A stretch of DNA of 64,000 nucleotides from Lacibacter sp. H375 (GTDB lineage Bacteria > Bacteroidota > Bacteroidia > Chitinophagales > Chitinophagaceae): positions 2,976,001-3,040,000 of the forward strand of contig NZ_JBBKTT010000001.1 in assembly GCF_037892425.1 (NCBI RefSeq), written 5' to 3'. Below the pieces are notes generated by a model, which was given only the letters and a program-made list of their open reading frames with translations, was not told where the DNA came from and did no database searches. A program made the position numbers and the translations under genes. Positions 33,163-44,839 of this stretch are shown here, in pieces. The first letter of the stretch is position 1. Every line of letters begins with the position of its first letter.

Positions 33163-35568
33163 ATGTTGAGTAAAAACTGTGGTTTGATTTTATCGTTGCT
33201 TGTACTATTACAATGTTTAGCAACAGCACAAACATCTTTTAATACTGCTGTAACTGTTACTGAAGTTGGTAAAGGGTGGTCTGGTAATTCTGTTAACACA
33301 GTTGTATTTCGAAAAAACTCATTGGCATCTTACAAAAACGTACAGTTTACCAGCTACTACGATGCCGATGGTTTTGTAGTGCTTGGTAAACGAAACATTG
33401 GTGAAAATAACTGGATTTTAAAACGTACAGTTTACAAAGGCAATATTAAAGATGCACATAACAGCATCAGTATTGCAATTGATGGAGATGGTTACCTGCA
33501 TATTGCATGGGATCATCATGCCAATCCTTTACGTTATGCAAAAAGTAAAGAACCATTGTCACTGGAGTTGACAGAAAAGATGCCGATGATGAACAAAGAT
33601 GAACAGAAAGTAACGTATCCTGAATTCTATAAAATGCCCAATGGCAATCTCCTGTTCTTTTACAGAGATGGTGCTTCCGGTAATGGCAACATGGTATTGA
33701 ATAAATACGATGTACAACAAAAGCAATGGAGCCGTTTACAAACCAATTTAATTGATGGTGAAAACAAACGCAATGCATATTGGCAGGCATGTGTTGATGC
33801 AAAAGGTGCTATCCATATTTCATGGGTTTGGCGTGAGAGCCCTGATGTAGCAAGTAACCATGACATGAGCTATGCTGTATCAAAAGACGGCGGTGTTACA
33901 TGGCAAAGATCAAACGGCCAGAAATATGTACTGCCAATTACAATGGCAACTGCAGAAAAAGTATTGACCATACCACAGAAAAGTGAGTTGATCAATCAAA
34001 CATCAATGAGTACCGATACAAAGGGAAATCCGATAATAGCAGGTTACTGGAACGATGGAAATGGAATACCGCAGTATCATGTTATTTATAAAACAACGAA
34101 GAGTTGGGCAGTAAAAGATCTTGCGTTCCGCACAACTGATTTTAGTTTAAGTGGAGCAGGTACAAAGAAAATCCCCATCTCTCGCCCACAGGTCATTTGT
34201 ATCGAATCAGGCAAAATCAAAAGCGCTGCTGTTATTTTTCGTGATGAAGAGCGTGGCAATAAAGTATCTGTTGCCTATGGCGGGCTCAATAGCAAATCAA
34301 AATGGAAACTTGCGGATCTGTTACAAACAAATACGGGTTCATGGGAGCCAACTTATGATATAGAATTATGGAAGCAACAAAAGCAATTGCATCTGTTTGT
34401 GCAGGATGTGCAGCAGGGCGATGGCGAAGGGGTATTAAAAGTTGAACCTCAACCTGTGCGTGTAATAGAGTGGTTGCCGATAGCTACAAAAAAACAAGCT
34501 GAACAAATTGTGAAGAAGAATGAACTGTTGCAGGTTATTCAAACAGTAAATAATTACTGGCAAAAAACAAATCCTGTTCATGGCCGGGCCTTCTGGGATA
34601 ATGCAGCTTATCATACCGGTAATATGGAGGCGTATGCGCTCACAAAAAATGAAACGTATAAAGATTATTCCGAAGCATGGGCCATCAAAAATGAATGGAA
34701 AGGAGCGAAGAGTACAAACAAAGCTGAATGGAAATTCAATTATGGTGAGAATGATGATTATGTATTGTTTGGTGATTGGCAGATATGTTTTCAAACCTAT
34801 ATTGATCTCTACAACCTGCAACCTGAAGAATTAAAAATTGCCCGTGCGAAAGAAGTGATGAGCTACCAGGTAAGTACAGCAGAAAATAAATACTGGTGGT
34901 GGGCTGATGGTCTTTATATGGTGATGCCGGTAATGACGAAGATGTATAAACTCACCGGTGACAAAATTTATCTTGATAAACTCTACGAGTATTACACTTA
35001 TGCCAACAGCATTATGTACGATGCAGACGAAAAGATCTACTACCGTGATGCCAAGTATGTATATCCCAACCACAAAAGTGTAAATGGGAAAAAAGATTTC
35101 TGGGCAAGGGGGAACGGATGGGTGTTTGCCGGCCTGGCAAAAGTGTTGCAGGATCTGCCGAAGAATGATGCTCATTACAATGAGTATGTAGAAAAATTCA
35201 AAGGCATGGCTGCAGCATTGAAAAAGCAGCAACAGTCAGAAGGGTATTGGACAAGAAGTTTACTCGATACTGCACATGCACCCGGTTATGAAACAAGCGG
35301 CACAGCATTTTTTACCTATTCTTATTTGTGGGGAATGAACAACGGTTATTTGGATAAAGCAGAATACACACCAGTTGCAGTAAAAGGCTGGAACTACTTA
35401 AAAAATATCGCCATGCAGCCCAACGGGAAAATTGGTTATGTGCAGCCTATTGGTGAACGTGCAATTCCCGGGCAAGTGGTTGATAAAAACTCAACTTCCA
35501 ATTTCGGCGTAGGTGCTTTCTTATTGGCAGCCTGCGAAATGGTTCGTTTCGCTGAAGTAGGAAAATAA
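33163..35568 (+). CDS. Fusion of BNR_4 beta-propeller (GH145/lyase-like) and GH105 unsaturated uronyl hydrolase
   Basis: An 801-residue exported protein. Residues 24-430 are a BNR_4-type propeller with KDAHNSISIAIDGDGYLHIAWDHH and PLRYAKS. This fold occurs in GH145 L-rhamnosyl-glucuronate hydrolases and in PL25-type lyases. Residues 450-801 are a GH105/GH88 (alpha/alpha)6 barrel with YWWWADGLYMVMPVM (catalytic D582), FWARGNGWVFAGLAK and YETSGTAFFTYSY. GH105 enzymes hydrate and remove unsaturated uronic acids made by lyases. A single chain that first cleaves a rhamnose- or uronate-capped end and then removes the unsaturated uronic acid is a sensible reading, but whether the propeller is hydrolase or lyase cannot be decided by eye. 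A terminator follows. It starts 21 bases after the relic SusD stop. Confidence 0.85.
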   Translation: MLSKNCGLILSLLVLLQCLATAQTSFNTAVTVTEVGKGWSGNSVNTVVFRKNSLASYKNVQFTSYYDADGFVVLGKRNIGENNWILKRTVYKGNIKDAHNSISIAIDGDGYLHIAWDHHANPLRYAKSKEPLSLELTEKMPMMNKDEQKVTYPEFYKMPNGNLLFFYRDGASGNGNMVLNKYDVQQKQWSRLQTNLIDGENKRNAYWQACVDAKGAIHISWVWRESPDVASNHDMSYAVSKDGGVTWQRSNGQKYVLPITMATAEKVLTIPQKSELINQTSMSTDTKGNPIIAGYWNDGNGIPQYHVIYKTTKSWAVKDLAFRTTDFSLSGAGTKKIPISRPQVICIESGKIKSAAVIFRDEERGNKVSVAYGGLNSKSKWKLADLLQTNTGSWEPTYDIELWKQQKQLHLFVQDVQQGDGEGVLKVEPQPVRVIEWLPIATKKQAEQIVKKNELLQVIQTVNNYWQKTNPVHGRAFWDNAAYHTGNMEAYALTKNETYKDYSEAWAIKNEWKGAKSTNKAEWKFNYGENDDYVLFGDWQICFQTYIDLYNLQPEELKIARAKEVMSYQVSTAENKYWWWADGLYMVMPVMTKMYKLTGDKIYLDKLYEYYTYANSIMYDADEKIYYRDAKYVYPNHKSVNGKKDFWARGNGWVFAGLAKVLQDLPKNDAHYNEYVEKFKGMAAALKKQQQSEGYWTRSLLDTAHAPGYETSGTAFFTYSYLWGMNNGYLDKAEYTPVAVKGWNYLKNIAMQPNGKIGYVQPIGERAIPGQVVDKNSTSNFGVGAFLLAACEMVRFAEVGK

Positions 35569-35603
35569 TTAAAGGAGCAATGTTATATCAGCAGTTAATC
35601 AAT

Positions 35604-35632
35604 AACCGGCTGTTTCTACAGCCGGTTTCTTT
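35604..35632 (+). terminator. Rho-independent terminator after the propeller-GH105 gene
   Basis: AACCGGCTGT (35604-35613) pairs with ACAGCCGGTT (35618-35627) across a TTCT loop, with further T-rich sequence after it. It isolates the fusion gene from the susC promoter region. Confidence 0.8.
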
Positions 35633-35756
35633 CATGGCCGGCTGAATGAATTTGCTTTCATGCAAAAGTATCACACCGGGAAAATATAAGCCAAGAGTAA
35701 TACACTGGTTTGGCAAGTCAATTAATTTAAATCAGGGGAAAAAAGCTTGCAAATAT

Positions 35757-35834
35757 GAATTTGTCCCCTTCTTTCTATCATTTATCCCCCCCGTAAAGCT
35801 GCAAACAGCTCCCAAATTTGGGCGTTAATTTTTT
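35757..35834 (+). promoter_or_regulatory. susC upstream region: 21-nt spaced C-tract repeat and palindromes
   Basis: GAATTTGTCCCCTTCTT begins at 35757 and a second half-site ATTTATCCCC follows; the C-runs start at 35765 and 35786, exactly 21 bases apart, as in the relic site at 32638/32659. Just downstream are a short hairpin AGCTG-CAAA-CAGCT (35797-35810) and a perfect 12-bp palindrome CCCAAATTTGGG (35811-35822), then a T-rich stretch with a TAATTTTT. The susC start is 35892. The region likely holds the HTCS operator and promoter. The rest of the gap from 35633 has no gene. Confidence 0.5.
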
Positions 35835-35891
35835 AATAACAGAGAAACAGTGATTTCGCTGTTCCTTTTTAACCTTTAAAACTGCTGTCAT

Positions 35892-38800
35892 ATGACTAAA
35901 AAGTACTGCTGCTTTTTTCGGGCTGCCTCCCGTAAGAAAGATACAAGGCAAAACAGCCTCAGGCATTTCATTGCAATTCTTTTGTTCTTCACACTTCCTT
36001 TTTGTTTATCGGCTCAGGATAAAACTGTGAGCGGTGTTATCACTGATTCTGAAAGCAACGAACCGGTTGTTGGTGCAACTGTAACCGTAAAAGGCAGAAA
36101 TGCTTCTGTTATTACAGATGTGCTGGGGTCATTCAAACTAAAAGCCGAAACAGGCGAAGTACTCCAGGTGTCGTATGTCGGTTACAGCCCTGTTGAAATA
36201 ACCATTCAATCGCAGGACGAGTTAGTACAGGTAAAGCTTACTGCAACCAATAAACAACTGAATGAAGTTGTAGTGGTGGGTTATGGTACAAAGAAGCGAT
36301 CAGATGTAACAGGTTCGGTAGTGTCAGTTCCTAAATCCAGGCTGGAAAGATTGCCAGTGACAAACATACTCCATGCAATAGAAGGCTCTGTAGCAGGTGT
36401 GAATATCAGCCAGGGATCATCAGTTCCCGGTAGTTCAGCAGGTATATTGGTGCGTGGACAAAATTCCATTTCAGCCAACACAAGTCCTCTTATTGTTGTG
36501 GATGGAATTCCGTTTAACAAATCGGGTGGCATTACCAATGATATCAATCCAAACGATATTGCTTCAATTGAAGTATTGAAAGATGCTTCTGCTACGGCAA
36601 TCTATGGTATGAACGGTTCAAACGGTGTAATCCTCATCACAACAAAAAGAGGTACCACAGGAAAACCTGTTATTCGTTATAGTGGCTACACAGGGGTTGA
36701 TAATGTCGTACAAACACTTACTCCACTAAGCCCCGAGCAATATGTACAGAAGTATACCGATTATAAAACACAAGTGCCAACTGCACCACAAACAGTATTA
36801 TGGAATGCATATGAAATTGCAAACTACAATGCAGGTAAAACCGTTGACTGGTTAAACGAAGTGAAGCGGCAGGGTGTTATTCAGGATCATAACATAAGTA
36901 TTTCAGGTGGTACTAAGGAGTTCAAATATTTCCTTTCAGGTGAATATTTAAAACAGTTGGGTGCCGTAAAAGGATACCAGTATCACAGGGCAAGTGTTCG
37001 TTCAAATATGGACATCAATCTTACTGATTATTTATCTGTGGGTACATCGTTGTTTTATGCAAATAACAACTACGATGGTGGCAGGGCCAACTTTTATCTT
37101 GCAGCAGCAATGAGTCCTTATGGAACATTGCGCAATGCAGCAGGTAACTATGAAATTTTTCCAATGAATCCTGAATTGCTTTATGAAAACCCATTGCTGG
37201 GTTTAAATACAGACAGGGTTGACAGAAGCAATAACCTTAATGGCAATGCATATGCTGAATTAAAGTTCAATGGTGTATTAAAAGGATTGAAGTACAGGCT
37301 TAATGTGGGTACAAATTACATTACAACACGTGCCGGCTCATATAGAGGACGAAATGCAAACAATACCATTGGTAGTGCAAGTACATCAAGTTCTGAAACA
37401 AACAGCTGGGTAGTTGAAAACATTCTGACTTATGCCAAAAGCTTTGGTGCACATCACTTCGACTTTACCGGTTTGTATAGTGCACAGCAAAGAAGGTATT
37501 TCACTTCAAGCGCAGGTGCAAGCAATTTCATTAATGATGAATTGTCATTCTACAATCTTGGAGCGGGTGCAACTCAAACAGCAGGTTCTTATCAGGACAG
37601 GTACAATATTGCTTCGCAAATGGCAAGGATCAACTATTCATACAACAGTAAATACCTGTTAACAGTAACTGCCCGTCGTGATGGCTCATCAGTAATGGGT
37701 GCAAATACCAGCAAGTATGGTGTGTTCCCTTCTGTTGCTCTTGCATGGAATATCAGCAATGAAGATTTTATGGGTAAAGCAAAGTTTGTCAACAACCTGA
37801 AGCTACGTACATCTTATGGTCACACAGGTAACGAAGCAATTGGTGTGTATGGAACTGTTACAACAGATGCATCCGTTCGTTATCCGTTCTCAGGTGTGAG
37901 TACTATTGGTGTATTAGCAAGTAACCTTGGTAATGCAAACCTGCATTGGGAAACTTCGAAAACATTCAATATAGGTGTTGATTTTGCGGTTCTGAATAGC
38001 AGAATATCAGGTTCGGTAGATTTTTACAATACCAGGACAACGGATATCATTCTTCGTCGTAACCTTCCTATTATTACCGGTTACAGTAATATTTTCGATA
38101 ACCTCGGTATAACACAGAACAGGGGTGTTGATATTGTGATCAACTCTGATAATATCTCGACTAAAGATTTCAAATGGCAAACAACTGCAAACTTTGCCGC
38201 CAACAAAAATAAACTCATCGATCTCTATGGCGACAGGAAAGATGACTTGGGAAACAGGTGGTTCATTGGTAAGCCAATTGGAGTGATCTATGATTATAAG
38301 ATGGTAGGAGTATGGCAGGTTGGTGAAGATCCAACAGGTTGGGATGCCGGGGCCAAACCAGGCGACCTGAAGTTTGCTGATACCAACGGCGATAAAAAAG
38401 TGGATGGTAACGATCGCATTATTCTTGGACAAACTGCTCCTAAATGGACAGGTGGCCTGATCAACACATTCTCGTATAAAAATTTAAGTCTTACTGTTTT
38501 CATACAAACTGTTCAGGGTGCAATTAAAAACAACGTTACACTTACTTATGCAGATGAAGCAGGACGTATGAATATTCCTGTTGAAACAGGTTACTGGACC
38601 GCTGCGAACAAAAGCAACTCGAGACCTTCATTGGGTTATACCAATACAAAAGGCTATGGTTATGCTTCTGATAACAGTTTTACAAGGATCAAAGACGTAT
38701 CTCTCAGTTACACTTTCGGAAAAAATGTATTGGATAAGATCAAACTGGGAAGTTTAACTGCTTACGTAAGTGGCAGAAACCTGCACACGTTTACAAACTG

Positions 38801-38912
38801 GATTGGTTGGGATCCCGAACATAACTATTCGTTCAGAGGTTCGGGCGACTGGACAAACAACTATCCCATTACAAGACAATTTGTGTTTGGTTTAAATGTA
38901 ACACTCCGTTAA
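35892..38912 (+). CDS. SusC-type TonB-dependent receptor (PUL 2)
   Basis: A 1006-residue outer membrane receptor. It begins with an unusually long leader (about 50 residues; hydrophobic core LRHFIAILLFFTLPFCLSAQ), then a carboxypeptidase-regulatory-like domain (GVITDSESNEPVVGATVTVKG, 53-130), the NEVVVVGYGTKKR box, the plug with PLIVVDGIPFN and the SusC signature DIASIEVLKDASATAIYG (about 228), and a barrel ending FGLNVTLR. There is no STN domain. susD begins 23 bases after it and shares its terminator. By its neighbours (beta-galactosidase, GH16, GH43, GH51, GH127, GH154) the ligand is probably an arabinogalactan fragment. A plainer signal-peptide start at a later Met was not found, so the ATG at 35892 was kept. 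Confidence 0.96.
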   Translation: MTKKYCCFFRAASRKKDTRQNSLRHFIAILLFFTLPFCLSAQDKTVSGVITDSESNEPVVGATVTVKGRNASVITDVLGSFKLKAETGEVLQVSYVGYSPVEITIQSQDELVQVKLTATNKQLNEVVVVGYGTKKRSDVTGSVVSVPKSRLERLPVTNILHAIEGSVAGVNISQGSSVPGSSAGILVRGQNSISANTSPLIVVDGIPFNKSGGITNDINPNDIASIEVLKDASATAIYGMNGSNGVILITTKRGTTGKPVIRYSGYTGVDNVVQTLTPLSPEQYVQKYTDYKTQVPTAPQTVLWNAYEIANYNAGKTVDWLNEVKRQGVIQDHNISISGGTKEFKYFLSGEYLKQLGAVKGYQYHRASVRSNMDINLTDYLSVGTSLFYANNNYDGGRANFYLAAAMSPYGTLRNAAGNYEIFPMNPELLYENPLLGLNTDRVDRSNNLNGNAYAELKFNGVLKGLKYRLNVGTNYITTRAGSYRGRNANNTIGSASTSSSETNSWVVENILTYAKSFGAHHFDFTGLYSAQQRRYFTSSAGASNFINDELSFYNLGAGATQTAGSYQDRYNIASQMARINYSYNSKYLLTVTARRDGSSVMGANTSKYGVFPSVALAWNISNEDFMGKAKFVNNLKLRTSYGHTGNEAIGVYGTVTTDASVRYPFSGVSTIGVLASNLGNANLHWETSKTFNIGVDFAVLNSRISGSVDFYNTRTTDIILRRNLPIITGYSNIFDNLGITQNRGVDIVINSDNISTKDFKWQTTANFAANKNKLIDLYGDRKDDLGNRWFIGKPIGVIYDYKMVGVWQVGEDPTGWDAGAKPGDLKFADTNGDKKVDGNDRIILGQTAPKWTGGLINTFSYKNLSLTVFIQTVQGAIKNNVTLTYADEAGRMNIPVETGYWTAANKSNSRPSLGYTNTKGYGYASDNSFTRIKDVSLSYTFGKNVLDKIKLGSLTAYVSGRNLHTFTNWIGWDPEHNYSFRGSGDWTNNYPITRQFVFGLNVTLR

Positions 38913-38935
38913 TTGACTATTAAAAAATTACTACG

Positions 38936-40564
38936 ATGAAGAAAACAAACTTAATTATATCGTCTGTTATTGCGGGTTGTTTGCTGATGTTCAGCGCCTG
39001 CAAAAAAACATACCTCGATGAGGAAGTGTACTCAGCTTATTCACCGCAAACGCTGAATGATTCATTGGGTTTTGAGGCATCTATTATAGGAATGCACAAC
39101 CACTTGAGCACATTCTTCAGCTACAGCGATCCGCAAGGTTGGCCAAGTGTATGGCATGCAGGAACAGATATTGCATTGGTTCCTCCAACACAACGCCAGG
39201 GAATTGAAATTCCTTACTATGATTACACACAGCTTATTGCAACCGATGGTGCTGCTTCATTTACATGGGGCTGGGCATACCGCATGATCAATAATGCCAA
39301 TATTATAATCAAGACCATTGAAAGCGGAAACACAGGTGCTATGACGGCTGCAAATAAGAACAGCATCAATGGTGAAGCAAAATTCTTCAGAGCTTATGCT
39401 TATAATATTCTTGCAACTTGTTTTGGCAGAGTGCCATTGGTGAAAGATCCATTGACAGCTCCCAAAACAGATTTTGTTCGAGCACCACTTGATAGTGTTA
39501 ATACACTCATTATTGATGATCTTACGTTTGCTGCAGCAAATCTTCCCGAGCCAGGTGGCTTTGGCTCAAGAACAAATACAAACGGTAAACCTACTGCACG
39601 TGCCAATAAATACCAGGCCATGCAGTTGCTTGCTGAAGTTTACCTGCGTGCGGGCAAACCTGCTTTGGCTGAAGCACAGTGTGATGCTATCATCAACAGT
39701 GGCAAGTTTGCATTAACAACGGCACGTTATGGAATTAAAGCATCTCAAGCCGGTGATGCATTCAACGATATGTTCTGGTATGGTAACCAGCGTCGTTATC
39801 AAGGCAACAGGGAAGCTATTTGGGTAATGGAATTTGAACATCCTTCAACAGTAGTTGGCGGTATTACAAACAACCCACAACAACGCCGTAACTGGGGTGC
39901 GGCTTATTATCAGATTGCCGGTATGATCATTTGCGATTCATTAGGTGGTCGTGGTATTGCACGTATGCGTTTAACAAACTGGGTGGTGTATGATCTGTAT
40001 GAAACAAACGATATGCGTAACTCACAATATAACCTGCGCAGAAAATTCTATTACAACGATCCTACTAAAGCAAACTATGGTCAGCAGATACCTTATGTTG
40101 GTGCTGATACAGTATTTAAGATATGTCCGCATACAACAAAATGGTTTCAGTATGATCCGAATGATGTATTTGGTTTTGCAATGATCAAAGATTTTATGTT
40201 GATGCGTTTAGGCGAAACTTATTTGTTGAAAGCAGAAGCACAGTTTAAACAAGGAAATACAGGAGGTGCTGCAACAACTATCAACGTCATCAGGGCAAGA
40301 GCAAATGCAACACCGGTTACTGGTGGTCAAATCACAATGGATTTTATTCTGGATGAACGTGCAAGAGAATTGCTTGCAGAAGAAAACAGGAGAATGACCT
40401 TGATGCGTACCGGGACGTTGGTTGAAAGAACAACAAGATTAAATGTACAAACTATAAATCCTGTAGTAGGTCTTGCTGCAAAACATTTGCTGATGCCGAT
40501 ACCACAAACAGAGATCAATTTGAATAAAGATGCTATTCTGGAGCAAAATACAGGATACAATTAG
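38936..40564 (+). CDS. SusD-like outer membrane lipoprotein (PUL 2)
   Basis: A 542-residue surface glycan-binding lipoprotein. The signal ends in the lipobox FSAC with a cysteine at about residue 22. Typical SusD features are NGEAKFFRAYAYNILATCFGRVPLV (about 145), RANKYQAMQLLAEVYLRAGK, FMLMRLGETYLLKAEAQFKQG, then INVIRARA and DERARELLAEENRR. The C-terminus LLMPIPQTEINLNKDAIL is the same element preserved in the relic at 33050-33141. It pairs with the SusC immediately upstream. A terminator 22 bases after the stop ends the susC-susD unit before the beta-galactosidase gene. Confidence 0.96.
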   Translation: MKKTNLIISSVIAGCLLMFSACKKTYLDEEVYSAYSPQTLNDSLGFEASIIGMHNHLSTFFSYSDPQGWPSVWHAGTDIALVPPTQRQGIEIPYYDYTQLIATDGAASFTWGWAYRMINNANIIIKTIESGNTGAMTAANKNSINGEAKFFRAYAYNILATCFGRVPLVKDPLTAPKTDFVRAPLDSVNTLIIDDLTFAAANLPEPGGFGSRTNTNGKPTARANKYQAMQLLAEVYLRAGKPALAEAQCDAIINSGKFALTTARYGIKASQAGDAFNDMFWYGNQRRYQGNREAIWVMEFEHPSTVVGGITNNPQQRRNWGAAYYQIAGMIICDSLGGRGIARMRLTNWVVYDLYETNDMRNSQYNLRRKFYYNDPTKANYGQQIPYVGADTVFKICPHTTKWFQYDPNDVFGFAMIKDFMLMRLGETYLLKAEAQFKQGNTGGAATTINVIRARANATPVTGGQITMDFILDERARELLAEENRRMTLMRTGTLVERTTRLNVQTINPVVGLAAKHLLMPIPQTEINLNKDAILEQNTGYN

Positions 40565-40585
40565 CAGTAGTTTTTGAGGGTCATG

Positions 40586-40615
40586 GCCGGGGAACATACC
40601 GTTCCCTGGCTTTTT
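40586..40615 (+). terminator. Rho-independent terminator after susD of PUL 2
   Basis: GCCGGGGAAC (40586-40595) pairs with GTTCCCTGGC (40601-40610) with one G-T pair and a five-base loop, followed by five T residues. As in PUL 1, it lies directly after susD and before the enzyme genes. Confidence 0.88.
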
Positions 40616-40709
40616 CCCTATTACAGACGCTCTTGTTTAATCCTATTCTTACGATATACACGGTTGATAAAATCCATAGAGCAACAAAACTTTTTTGAAA
40701 TACCGATAA

Positions 40710-43862
<3,153 letters not shown>

Positions 43863-43885
43863 TTTTAGTACATACTTCTAATATT

Positions 43886-43942
43886 TGTGTCTTTTATGTA
43901 TGATCTGTTTTATTTGTGTAACAGGGATGCATAAAAGACACA
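43886..43942. repeat. 13-bp perfect inverted repeat between the beta-galactosidase and GH16 genes
   Basis: TGTGTCTTTTATG (43886-43898) and CATAAAAGACACA (43930-43942) match exactly with a 31-base spacer. The spacing is too wide for an efficient terminator and no long T tract follows. It may be an operator with two distant half-sites, a transcript-stabilising structure or part of a promoter region for the GH16-GH154 row. Confidence 0.6.
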
Positions 43943-43975
43943 GTGTTAAGGGCTATTTATAAATCGGCTTCAATC

Positions 43976-44833
43976 ATGATCATCCGTTACAGCATTTATT
44001 TAGGTTTCATTCTGCTTGCTTTTGCCTGCAACAGGCACAAAGCAGTCAAAACGATACAAACAACTGTTACGCAAGATGGTTATACTTTAGTGTGGGCTGA
44101 TGAGTTTAACAACAAAGGAAGACCTGATTCAGCAAACTGGAATTACGAATATGGTTTTGTGCGCAATGAAGAGTTACAATGGTACCAACCGGAGAATGTA
44201 AGTGTTGGTAATGGTTTGTTGTTGATCGAAGCAAGGAAAGAAGAAAAACCAAATCCTGCTTATAAAGAAAACAGTAAAAGCTGGCGAACAAACCGGTCAA
44301 CAATTCAATACACATCATCTTGTTTGCTCACAAGAGGTAAGCAAAGCTGGTTGTATGGCCGTTTTGAATTGCGTGCAAAGATTGACATCAGTAATGGTAT
44401 GTGGCCTGCATGGTGGACATTGGGTGTTGATAAAGGTTGGCCGGGCAATGGCGAGATCGATATTATGGAATATTACCGGGGGATGTTGTTGGCAAATATT
44501 GCCTGCTTAGGAAGTGATCGTAAAGCGCAATGGTTCAGCAATACATTTAAAACTGATTCATTGGGTGGAGAAGCATGGGCGAGTAAATTTCATATTTGGC
44601 GGATGGATTGGACAGAAGAGTTTATTGCGTTGTATTGTGATGATCAGTTGTTGAATGAAGTAAGTTTGGATAAGTTGGTGAATAAGGATGGGAGTAATTT
44701 TAATCCCTTCAAACAAAAACATTACATGTTGCTCAATCTTGCAATGGGCGGTATGAATGGCGGTGATATTACAGGAACAACCTTTCCTCAGAAATTTGAA
44801 ATAGATTACGTTAGGGTATACCAGAAGAAATAA
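43976..44833 (+). CDS. GH16 endo-beta-glycanase, lipoprotein
   Basis: A 285-residue enzyme. The ATG at 43976 gives a lipoprotein signal with lipobox AFAC (C18), while the upstream GTG at 43943 would extend it without need. The jelly-roll shows LVWADEFNNKG, LYGRFELRAKIDISNGMWPAWWTLG and the catalytic motif GEIDIMEYYRG (E160, D162, E165), then FHIWRMDWTEEFIALYCDD and EIDYVRVYQ. The extra residue in ExDxxE is that of laminarinase-like enzymes, so beta-1,3-linked backbones (galactan or glucan) are the likely target. An endo-acting surface lipoprotein here would start the attack on arabinogalactan. It is followed after 6 bases by the double GH43 gene. Confidence 0.9.
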   Translation: MIIRYSIYLGFILLAFACNRHKAVKTIQTTVTQDGYTLVWADEFNNKGRPDSANWNYEYGFVRNEELQWYQPENVSVGNGLLLIEARKEEKPNPAYKENSKSWRTNRSTIQYTSSCLLTRGKQSWLYGRFELRAKIDISNGMWPAWWTLGVDKGWPGNGEIDIMEYYRGMLLANIACLGSDRKAQWFSNTFKTDSLGGEAWASKFHIWRMDWTEEFIALYCDDQLLNEVSLDKLVNKDGSNFNPFKQKHYMLLNLAMGGMNGGDITGTTFPQKFEIDYVRVYQKK

Positions 44834-44839
44834 TCAAGT

